Below the pieces are notes generated by a model. That model ran no database searches. It saw only the letters and a list, made by a program, of their open reading frames with translations, and was not told the DNA's origin. DNA of 64,000 nucleotides from Brachionus manjavacas (lineage: Eukaryota > Rotifera > Eurotatoria > Ploima > Brachionidae), in NCBI GenBank assembly GCA_019054805.1, contig JAHQIY010000013.1:2914001-2978000 (forward strand), written 5' to 3'. Below are positions 54,501-64,000 of this stretch, one piece after another (positions within the stretch are counted from its first letter, which is position 1; each line of letters opens with the position of its first letter). The position numbers were made by a program, and so were the translations under genes.

Positions 54501-54814
54501 AGATAATTTTTGGTTGTTCTGTTTATTTAAAAAAATTTGTTTAACAAATATTTTTTAAGCATTATTTTAATTGTTATAATTTTACGTTTTAATATTTGGA
54601 TATTAAAATTCAGGAAAAAAAAAGAAAAAATTTTGATTATTGCTATTTTTGGGAAATAATTATTTCAGTAGATAATTTATTTATTTCATAAAGAGAAGAT
54701 ATTTTTTTAATGTTACTTTAAAAAAAATTGAGAGCGATTATGTGATCGAGAAAAATGCTTGCATTTTTAAAATAATAGAGTTAAATACAAATTAATTTCA
54801 GCTCATAATAATTT

Positions 54815-55560
54815 TCAGATTTGTTGAAAGCTTTTGACACAGTAGATTATAATGCTCGGATGTATAGCTTTTGAATTTTTGAATTTAAATTCAAATCTTG
54901 ATTCCATTCACTCAGGTATGAAAAATTAATTTAGAAAAATATCTCAAAAAAAGAATGAAAACATCAAACAAGACATTATTTTTATTCGAGAAAATAAATA
55001 AATTTTTTAATTAAAAATCATTTTTTTCCAAATTAAAAATATTTTGAATTTGAATAATTCGATCGATCTGAACATTTATTTCAATTACTAATTCGGGAAA
55101 ATAAGGCTAAAGAAAGAAAATTAACAAATGTTTCCTTGTTCGAATAGGCAGTGAATTATTCAATCTTTTAAAGATGAAATTTGGAGAACCGCAAGGATCA
55201 GTTTATGGTCATCTGCTTTTTCTGATTTTTGTCAGTCATTTACCATTTTTATTTAAAGACATTAATCCTAAAGTTTTTGAAGATGATAAAACATTTAGTT
55301 TTTCAAATAAGCATCTTGAAAAAGTTCTTAGTCTTAATCAATTTTCAATAACATAAATCTTCTTTTTTGAAATTGTGCAAAAATTTTAATTATTTAACTT
55401 GAATATCTTGATGTTAAATTTTTTATAATAATTTTTATCAAAATTTTAAATGAATACTTTTATAAAGAATTTAAATATATGAAGTGTTAATCAGTCTTAA
55501 AGATAGGGGCACTTGCCTGTTGATTAACCTTGAAATTTTAAAAGTAAAAAAAATTCTTTT
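54815..55560 (+). mobile_element. Family 2 non-LTR retrotransposon: RT remnant plus tail
   Basis: Plus-strand pieces: DLLKAFDTVDYN (RT motif A), then the frame 55174-55356: FGEPQGSVYGHLLFLIFVSH, LPFLFKDINPKVFEDDKTFS, with motif B (PQGSVxGxLLF) and motif C as FEDD, where FADD is usual. Heavily deleted between and after these. Ends with the tail GTGTTAATCAGTC ... CTGTTGATTAACC at 55484-55531, shared with 7401-7448. Confidence 0.85.
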
Positions 55561-56342
55561 TCCCAAATTATTTTTAATAAAAATTTAAAATTGAACTTTA
55601 AAAAAAGGTACATACTTTTTAAACATAAAGGTTGCCAGCAAACATCGCATTTTTTGATAAATTTTGAGAAAGTTTTTTTGGCTTCTACCATCGATTTATG
55701 TTTGCACTGTGACTGAAATTGAAATGAAATTCATAGAAAAAAAGTTTAAAGCTTTTCATCAGCTTATAAAGTTTTGAGACAAAATAATTTTTAATAAATT
55801 AAGTAGAAAATCGGAAACAAATTATAAATTTTTTCTCTTTTAAAAAACATTTTTTTTTTGAAATTTTGAAAAGTTCTTTAATTTTTTTTAATTCTTGTTC
55901 AAAAAAGGCACATTTTGTATCATTTGCAAAAAATAAGATTAATTTAAATATTTTTTCAATTAAACTTTATTTTTTAAAGTGAAAAAATAGATGAACACAT
56001 GATATATTACCTATTGAAAGAACTAAAACAGAGAATAAAAATTTGAGCTAAGTTTTAAATTTTATTTACAGAGTTGATATGATTTTTTGAATTGAAAAGA
56101 CCCGACAGTGACTGTTTTTTAAATAAAATTAGAAAAAAATTATTTATATAAGAAAATTTCATTTTGTATTCAATTAGAATTTTTTAGCAAATTTTCGTAA
56201 ATACAAGTAAAAAAAAATTAAAAATAAATAAACATCTTTATATGGGATTTTTTTAAAAAATTTTTTAAATTTTCAAGTGCCTTATTTGATGGTTGACTGT
56301 TTGAAAAGAAAAAAAAAAGATCAATGTGAATATTTATTTAGT
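55561..56342. other. AT-rich spacer
   Basis: No gene recognised. Confidence 0.5.
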
Positions 56343-56595
56343 TAAATTTTATTTTACTGATTTTTTCATACCAAAGAATGGTAAGATGAATAGAGAATAA
56401 AAAAATCGAGCCATTTAGAAAATTTAAAACTGGTTGAATACACTAAAGTGTTTAATTAATTCGATTTAAGTTTTATTAATGAAAGCAAGTGGCTTAAATC
56501 ACCTGAATTATTAAACAAATAATAATCCAGGTCCTTAACAATTGAGCAAACAAAATTGCGTTCTTACTTGATTACACAAGTTCATTTACTTAATA
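56343..56595. repeat. Left arm of inverted repeat flanking the nuclear receptor gene
   Basis: About 250 bp, including GAATGGTAAGATGAA, CTGGTTGAATACACTAAAG, AAATAATAATCCAGGTCCTT and AACAATTGAGCAAACAAAAT, recurs inverted at 60050-60378. It lies 170-420 bp upstream of the receptor start codon, in the promoter position. Confidence 0.92.
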
Positions 56596-56766
56596 TGAAC
56601 AAGTGTAAGGGTTTAAATATTGCTTTTAGAATAATTAAAATTTCGACATTTTTTTTTTAATTTTTTTTCAAAAGTCTCTTGATGATGCACATTTAATTTA
56701 AATCAAAATTTATGTGATTTTTTTCTTATCACTTAGTTTAAAAAATTTTAATTTTAGCCAGACTAG

Positions 56767-58121
56767 ATGATTTCGCTGCAAAATCAATGTTTGACTCTGG
56801 ACCAGCTCTACCCATGTTACATGGCCGGCAAAAGGAAAAGCTTGCCGCATCCTTTCGGCAAATGCAAGGTGTGCAGCGACCGGGCCACTGGAATCCACTA
56901 CGGCATCGCCTCGTGCGAAGGATGCAAAGTACTCTCTCTCTTTTTTTTAAATTCAAATAAAACATTTTTTTAATTTCAATTTTGACAGGGTTTTTTTAAA
57001 CGCAGCACTTTGCGCAAAGAAAAATACCGCTGCTACTTCGGCAGCAATTGTCCCCTGACCCCGGACAGCCGCAACCGGTGCAAAGCGTGCCGCTATCGCA
57101 AATGCTGCGAGGTCGGCATGTCCATCCAAGGTAAAAATGGTTGCCAAAGTAGAGCGGTTATTGAATTTTTGTTTTAGGAGCCAAGATGGGCCGCATTCCC
57201 AAGGCTGAGAAAGAAAAGGCGCTCAAAATGCCGGAGCAGACACACATTCAGTCCGAGATGGACTCCACTCTGGCTAGCTTTAAAAAAATCGAGCACAAAA
57301 TGGACCTAGAGCATCCGCTCATTAACTTAATAAAATTTCACACTCCTTTTAAAAATTGCAAAATAGTTGCCACTCTGAACCATTCCAGTTTACTTGACGA
57401 TACATACCACATCATTTCCTCACTGCTGTCGGACAAAATCTACCAGATTTACATCGACCACAATGATTCAGTGGAAAAACTGTTGGACCGAGCTTCCATT
57501 TTGGTGAATAACCAGGTAAATGTGTTTGTTGGATGGGACGCCAATGTGAAACAGGTATGGGACGGTCTGCTCGAAAGCATTCCAGCTCAGGTCAAAAATT
57601 TAATCAGCATATGCAGAGAAATACCTGGTCTGAATGAACTGGGCCAAAACGATCTCACCAATTTGGTAAATAATCGTTTGTTCGATTATTTCTTGTTGAA
57701 GCACGCGCCTTTGTTCATCAATGGTGAGAGTTACCTGATGTTGCCAAACATGATCCAGTACACGCGGAGTTGGATGCTGAGGATAATTGGTCAGGAAATG
57801 GTGGAGACAATCTTCAGGTTTGCCGAGGAGTTCAACTCTCTGAAAATGACAAATAAAGAAATAGCGCTCATGTATCCGTTAGTATTGACCATGCCTGACG
57901 ACAACTATGATGATCCTTGTACCATAGCCAATTTGAATGAATACTACTTTCGTACCCTGATGTACGAGTTCGATTTAAATAGAAGAAATGGCTTTTTTGT
58001 GAACAGCTGGAAGAGTTTAGTGGCAAAATTACCGCAAATAAATGAAATACAGATGAAGCATATTGGCGGTCTTAAGCCGGAGAGTAAGAGTTTTTTTTGG
58101 TTCTGTCAACTGTTGGTTTAA
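56767..58121 (+). CDS. NR1-like nuclear hormone receptor
   Basis: Ligand-regulated or orphan transcription factor. Exons 56767-56928, 56989-57130, 57178-58121; phases agree, 415 aa; introns of 60 and 47 nt. DNA-binding domain: first zinc finger Cys33, 36, 50, 53 (CKVCSDRATGIHYGIASC), second Cys69, 75, 85, 88 (CYFGSNC, CKACRYRKC). P-box EGCKG is the type reading AGGTCA half-sites. The C-terminal extension MGRIPKAEKEKAL resembles GRIPKREK of Rev-erb/E75-type receptors, which points to NR1. The ligand-binding domain (about 130-415) is diverged; LMYPLVLTMPDD fits a helix 8-9 region. No clear AF-2 core helix is visible at the C-terminus (SFFWFCQLLV), which would limit classic coactivator binding. 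Exon 1 starts at the first ATG after a stop. Orthology is not assigned. Confidence 0.93.
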
Positions 58122-59269
58122 CTTTGACTCGTAGCTGATACGGTTGATAATTCGCAGCTAGTCGAGAATGGCTCATTCAATAGCCTCATTGATAATTTAA
58201 GGAATTTAGGTACTCTAGTTTTAAATTGACTATTAGTTAATTAGTTATTGTATTTGCAGAGAATTCTACTTTTTGAACGTAAAGCTTTTGAGCTTAATTT
58301 AAAATCATTTGAAATTAATTTAGCTTTTCGATTCATTTTGATTAATTGTTTATTTCATTTTAATTAATTGTTATTTTTCGTTTTAGATTGTTGAACAAAA
58401 ATGGACGAAGATATTTGTACCTAATTTTGAATTTTGAATAGAAAATTTTAAACTTTTATTTTTTTTATTTTTTTAAATTAATAAAAATTTCAATTTATTA
58501 AATTCATTTTAAGTTTAATGTGTTAAAAGGGTGAATTTTGATTTAAGTGATTTTTTAACTATAATAAGCCATTTTTAAAAATAGATAAGATAAATCAAAA
58601 ATTTGAAAAATAGCATTTATTTTATTAAAGGTAATTTTGATGGATAAAAATCTCATTTTAAATAAGAATTAATTGAAATCAAATTAGTCTTTCAGTTTAT
58701 TTTTTTTAAACGAGATAGAAAATTTTTTTTCGTTTTTTATTGTTGACAAAAAATGGCGAAGATACCTAATTTTGAACTTTGAATAGAAATCTTTTATAAA
58801 TTATAAATAAAAATATTTAATGTTTTTTATTTATTTAGTTTTTTTAAAAATAGGTTCACGCACGTCAAATCTACAACATTGTCTGAATTTTGGGAAATCA
58901 AAAAAATATCTTTTTTAGTTTTTTTTTAATCATGGGCTGGCTGGGAAAATCTTGGTCATGTAGAAGATTTTGTAGTCGAAAATATTGTAAATTAAACTAT
59001 TAAACAATATCTTTTATTCGGAAAAAAAATTAAAATTTATTTCCAATTTTGAATACACTTCAGTCAAATTATATGTCAAATATTTTTTTCGTTGAGGTAC
59101 TTCAATTTTTTTAATTTTTTTAGTCAGAAAGTTTAAATAAAAAGTCTGGAGTTTGAATTCAAAAAGACCGAATTTTAAAATTTTTTTCAATCTTAAATAA
59201 AAATTAATTTTGTAGTTAATTTTGCATAAATATTACAGTATTCAAAATTTATCATCTCAAATCCATTTA
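58122..59269. other. 3' flank of the nuclear receptor gene
   Basis: AT-rich. GTTGAACAAAAATGGACGAA with AGATATTTGTACCTAATTTT (58391) and a similar block at 58742 form a degenerate ~350-bp direct repeat. Polyadenylation-like AATAAA near 58480. No gene. Confidence 0.5.
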
Positions 59270-59395
59270 TTATTTAAACTCCTCTCAATTGTCGTTGTTC
59301 TAGACTCATTAAACCAAGGATCCTAAGTCTCTCTTCATTTGACTAATCCCGTACACTATTTGTTATCTTGGCTGCTCTACGTTTTCTTTTTGAAA
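59270..59395 (-). mobile_element. Short non-LTR reverse transcriptase scrap
   Basis: Minus-strand translation gives SKRKRRAAKITNSVRD, a stop, then SNEERLRILGLMSLEQRQLR, the conserved RRA..I...R....ERL..LGL.SLE.RR region downstream of RT in many non-LTR elements. Only about 40 codons remain. Confidence 0.75.
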
Positions 59396-60049
59396 CAAAA
59401 TTAAATTCAAAAACGAAAAAAAATTTAAAGATTTCTTTACTAAATTATTAATAATTTGTTATGACTCATTTTGTAAAATTTATCAGTTAAGTATCACTCA
59501 AATTTATACTCTGCAAAAGTTCCGCAATTTAAAACATATATTGCTTAGCAGAATTTTTGCAGAGACAAAATTTGAGTAATACAGATTATTTAATTAATGA
59601 AAATGACATTTAAAAAGTTTTGAAGGAAGTCTTTAATTGATGCAACAAAGCAAAGTTGAGAGGTGCACAGTGTCCAAATGGAGTCGCAGTGACGATTTTA
59701 TTCATTTCAGAAGCGATAATGAACATGCACAGATGAAATAAAAATTTAAACTTAAAAATATTTTAAAACCAAAATCAAAAATGCTTTCCCATCTAGAAAA
59801 AAATTAAAATTACATTACTGAAATGCGGCAAAAACAATTTGACCCAACAAGTATAAGTCTTGGTGAGCTCGAGGACCGATGCATCAACTTCATATAAGCA
59901 ATTGACAAAGATACAGGATTTGTAGTAGATCATTTAAATTAAATATTTTACATAAAAACCCCTTTATTTTTTAGAAGAAACATTTTTCACTTTAGACGAA
60001 AAGATTAAATTTAAAAATATTTTTTAATCAATTTTTAGACATTAAGCTT
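59396..60049. other. Spacer with two coding-like minus-strand pieces
   Basis: On minus, about 59935-59815 reads IYYKSCIFVNCLYEVDASVL, ELTKTYTCWVKLF and 59730-59625 reads MNKIVTATPFGHCAPLNFAL, LHQLKTSFKTF. Neither is recognised. They lie downstream of the inverted copy of the receptor promoter, so they may be remnants of a gene formerly driven by it. Low confidence. Confidence 0.3.
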
Positions 60050-60378
60050 TATTAAGTAAATGAACCTATGCAATGAAGTGAGAACGCAATTTTGTTTGCT
60101 CAATTGTTAAGGACCTGGATTATTATTTGTTTCATTTCAGGTGATTTAAGCAACTTGCTTTCATTAATAAAGCTTGAATCAAATTAATTAAAAACTTTAG
60201 CGTATTCAACCAGCTTTAAAATTTTAAAAAATGGTTCATTTTTTTATTTTTTTTTCTAGTTCTAACAAAGCCCCCAAACTGACCACATCAAAAATCAAAT
60301 CAAATTATATGCCTCACTGGATCAAAGTTTTCATCTTACCATTTTTTAGTATAGAAAAATGAATAAAATAAAATTTAA
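60050..60378. repeat. Right arm of inverted repeat (copy of receptor upstream DNA)
   Basis: Inverted copy of 56343-56595, with about 75 bp of extra sequence near 60262-60340. Similarity is high, e.g. AGGACCTGGATTATTATTTG is exactly complementary to the left arm. Confidence 0.92.
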
Positions 60379-63300
60379 TTAATTCTATTTATTCTTTTAA
60401 ATTTTTTGGCATTATTTGATTTCTAATTTTTATCAATTCAGGTTTAGAATTGTTTAAATTAAAGCAACTTTACCTTAAAAATTCGGCTTTTTTATTTACT
60501 TAATTGAAAAAAATTGAGTAAATATTTTTTTATTTCATGTCAAAACTTTCTAACCAAACAGTATTGAAAAAAAATTTCAAAATTAATAATTTTATTTTTT
60601 TAAATTAATTTTCGGATTTTAGTAAAACATATTTTGTTTCATCATTAAATTTTAAATTCCTCAATTTTGTCAAATTTTATTATTAGAATTTGATTTTTGT
60701 ATATTTTATTAAATTTGAAAATTTGAAAATTTTTACAATAAGTTAATAAAAATTGTGTTAAAAAATAATTTTTTTATTTGAATTTTTTTTAATTATTCGA
60801 ATTTGTTAATGATGAAAAGATTATTTAGGAACCGGAACAGTGTTGTAAATTTACGCAACCAGCTTTACACATGCAAATAAAATCGGATCTTTTTCTATAA
60901 TATATTCTAAATTGGCGCTCAATTGTATAATCTTTTGCGTAATTTGGCAAATTCACAACATCGTCAAAGATTAATAGAGTTTTATGTTCGATTTTTATTG
61001 CTCAACGAATTCACATGCTGAGAGGCATTAAGTAAATCTCACCTTAATAGTTAGCGCATGTTGTGCAATAGGAAATCTTCTTTGTTACATTTTTGAGTTT
61101 ATATTACACTTGAGAATATATACTTAGAGCTTAATACCTTGAGCACTTAATTTAGATCGAATTTCGAGACAATAGATCTCGATTTCAAAAAAAAATCTTC
61201 TTTTCATAATTAAATACATACATTTAAGTCTTTTGATTAAAAAAGGAATAATAAACGATATAAAAATTGAAAAAAAATAAGAAATTAATTTATATGTTTA
61301 TTGAAAAATTAAAATTTAGTATAAAAATTCTATGACAAAATTTGCAAAAAAATTAAATCTTAAAATTCTATTTTTTTCTAAATCAAATAATTTATCAAAT
61401 TAAATCATATTGAAACTTGTACAATTTAAAAACTTAAATTTTTTAGATCTTCTTTTGAAAAATTTTTCTGATTTATTTTGAATTAAATTTTTTTTTTAAT
61501 TTATTAAACTTGAAAAAAGACTAAAAAACTAAAGTGATTAAATGGTATTTTGATGTCGGGTGACCAGAGCTTTCCTTTCAAGGCTTTTATTGCGTTTTGT
61601 CATTCGATGAGGTAACACTGGAAAGACTTAAATCAAAATGATACTTTGTTTGATTTAATTGATTTTAGTTAAATGAATATAATAGAAAAAAGTTTGTAAA
61701 TGTTCAATATTTTTTATTTAAAAAACATTTTGAGGGATATACCCCTAGGACTTATGCCTTCATTAAATCAGTCCTCATTTAGTTTAAAAAAAGAAAAGCT
61801 AGAAATAATTTAAAATAGCAAATTACGTAAATATAAAGAAGAAAAAACATAGTACTTCTTTATAGAAATTTCAATGAGATTGCTAAATCTTTTTAGACGA
61901 TTTTATCATTAGGTTTTTAGATTTTTTGAAATAAATTTGAATTTTTTTAATTTGTTTTTCTTTAGTTAATTACCGCAAATTCGTAGTGATTAAAATGAAT
62001 TATTTTTTTGACACAAATTGAAACTTGAATGAATAAATGAAAATTTTGAATACCAGTTAAATATGATTCAATTTTACTTTTGAAATTAAATTAAAATCAA
62101 TTAAAAAATTAAAAGTATTAAAATTTGAATAAAATATTTGAAAAATTTATAATTTAAATATTTATTTAAAATTCAGTAAATTTTTGTTTTTTATGACCAT
62201 TTTATCATTAGAATTGTTCTTAAAGACAGATAACAGTCTATAAAGCTAAAATCAAGAGTTAAACAGGCAGACTTTAGCATAGAAATTTTTTTAAATATTG
62301 AGCCTGTAAAGTTTTGAAAGAATGCAAAAGTTTTATTTTATTACATTTTTATTTTTTATTTTTTTCTCTTTTTTCTATAAATATTATCCTGCTTAAATTA
62401 AATGTAATAAATAAATAAATTAGAGTTTTTTGTCCTCCTACACTGTCATTTTCATTAGGAGAATTTTTTTTTAAATCGAGAATTGTGTATATAAAGAGCA
62501 ATCTTAATCAAATAAGTCAGAGAAATTTAGAAAAATTTTAAAATACATTTTGGTGACTGCTCAAAATCTGACAGAGTTATTGGCATTCAAATCAAAAATC
62601 AGTTTACTTTTTGAAAATTTTTTTATTCAAATTTTTCTTTAAATTTTTTTGTTTTTTTAGTTATCTTTTTAATTATTTAATTTTTCCAATTAAAAAAATC
62701 AAATATTTATTATATTCAAAATTTTTCTTTTTTTAAATTTTAATTCGAATCTTGTCGATATTCAATTTTTAAATTAAAACGAATAATATTTTAATATATT
62801 TTTTAATTTTTTCATATTCGAAGCTGATTTCCGTTCGAACAACTACTTATTCAAATATCGGTTTGAATATGCATATACACTAATTATTCGCCTAATTTAG
62901 ACTTAAGCATCCTTTTTTTTCTTTTTAAAAAATGCCTAAATTATCACATTTATTAATTACATAATAAAAGAAAAAGAGTTGCTCCTGCCAAAACTCTAAA
63001 AAGTAAACAGATTCAACCATCTGATCCACGAGAACCAGGATAAAGTATAATATACCAAGATGAAGAAACAGATCCAAATTCAAAATTCTTTATTACTTCA
63101 GTTTTACTTCAGTTTTTTAATCTTTTATACTTTAAAATAATTCAGCAAATGTCTAACTTTTTTTTTACTCATTTATTATTTCTTTATGATTAGTTTTGTA
63201 CAAAAATCCGCTTTAAACGAAAGCGAAAGCTATTAGAACCAACCTGAGGTGCTTCCCTAAAAATTGCAAAAAATCTAAAAATCTAAAAATTGCTAAAGAT

Positions 63301-63905
63301 CGTAAGCGTCAAAAAATTGCTGGCACTGTGTGGGCATTATTTTTTTCCAATATTATAATTATTTAACACCTCTTCGGTGATGAACAATGAATTTTAATTA
63401 ATAGCAAAATAAAACAAAGAGATAAGAATAAATAAAAAATTGTTTTTTTATTTATATTTTAATATATGTTTTTATTCAAATAAGTAAACATACAATTTGG
63501 GATTTTTTGTTAGCTAGAATGCCTTTGGTAGTAGCTCTAAGATTCTCTACTTAGCTCAATTTCCTAGATATGACTAAATTTACGATTATCTAATTAAAAT
63601 CATTATCTGCAAGAATTTAAATTAAAAAAAAAAAAATTTATTTTTGTTTTTTTTATTTCTTGAACATTGCCGTTTGGAGTTTATTGAATTAATAAATAAA
63701 AAAAATAAATAATTTACTAAGTTCATCACTATTTTCTATTTCCTGTCCAAATAGTTCTTTCATTTCATGAAAAATTGATTTCCTATTGATATTAGTGCCA
63801 CTAAATAAATAAATTAAAAAAAAATTAACCAATCTAATATTTTTTGGATTTTTTTTGATCAATTTCATTTAGAATTGATTGTGAAATGTTTATTTGAATT
63901 CAAAA
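60379..63905. other. Long AT-rich intergenic region
   Basis: No supported gene in 3.5 kb. Complex patches: 60830-61080; 61545-61625; 61735-61785 (GAGGGATATACCCCTAGGAC, possibly a retrotransposon 3' tail on minus); and 63000-63350, where plus-strand pieces such as NLRCFPKNCKKSKNLKIAKD RKRQKIAG look coding but are isolated. The last ~100 bp should hold the 5' UTR of the gene at 63906. Confidence 0.45.
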
Positions 63906-64000
63906 ATGACTTTGGATTCCAGTGACTATGATGAGGACATCACTGTGTATGTACTCGGTTCGCTGTGCAGTTGCATGCACTCGTCTGAATCAGTAGACGA
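63906..64000 (+). CDS. Start of an unidentified gene, cut by the window end
   Basis: ATG at 63906 opens a frame with no stop to the end: MTLDSSDYDEDITVYVLGSL then CSCMHSSESVD. Base composition rises to the level of the real exons here. Acidic, no recognisable domain in 31 residues. Confidence 0.6.
   Translation, partial: MTLDSSDYDEDITVYVLGSLCSCMHSSESVD

Noticed and set aside
1-64000. CRISPR arrays, operons, ribosome binding sites or riboswitches
   Set aside because: The window is eukaryotic; no regularly spaced short repeats with unique spacers or bacterial gene layout were seen.

Overview
The window is metazoan nuclear DNA: very AT-rich, with introns from 46 nt to several kb, GT...AG splicing and no bacterial gene organisation. 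Ten or so recognisable genes are islands of higher GC in a sea of decayed transposons. The gene types (PDCD4, secreted M14 carboxypeptidases, an NR1-like nuclear receptor, a fascin-domain protein), the very short introns and the transposon load would fit a small aquatic invertebrate such as a monogonont rotifer. That is inference; no taxon-specific marker is visible.

Layout. 2.0-8.9 kb (+): a complete PDCD4 homologue whose 5.4-kb first intron holds a ~254-bp tandem array split by a hAT-like foldback element. 10.6-13.0 kb (-): carboxypeptidase A, 12 exons. 14.8-15.9 kb (-): single-exon coiled-coil/fascin-domain protein whose 3' UTR is duplicated nearby. 16-20.5 kb: transposon graveyard. 20.6-32.0 kb (-): two tandem carboxypeptidase genes (B and C) 105 bp apart, with large introns holding pogo, MULE-like and miniature LTR elements. 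32-44 kb: nested non-LTR retrotransposon pieces, two MITEs with TA target duplications, one orphan Ly6-like exon (38.3 kb) and a GC-rich RTE-type element (41.6-43.1 kb). 45.7-47.6 kb (+): a five-exon gene of unknown function preceded by a palindrome. 48.5-49.3 kb: an internally deleted MULE with a 10-bp target duplication and a SWIM zinc-finger remnant. 51.5-53.6 kb: two unlike tandem arrays (about 128-bp and about 45-bp units). 56.8-58.1 kb (+): a nuclear receptor gene whose upstream region recurs inverted at 60.0-60.4 kb. 63.9 kb (+): the start of a gene that runs off the window.

How parts relate. The three carboxypeptidases are paralogous secreted zymogens (signal, propeptide, zinc peptidase) with complete catalytic residues, but they differ at the specificity-determining position (Gly, Glu, Asp in A, B, C), so they may form a complementary digestive set. 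No single new multi-gene system stands out. The most interesting signals are three retrotransposon families defined by short 3'-terminal hairpins, two of which show compensatory base changes between copies; long perfect palindromes that could make hairpin RNA; and the tandem arrays at 51.5-53.6 kb. All calls come from reading and hand translation; exon boundaries were checked by reading-frame consistency, not by transcript data.
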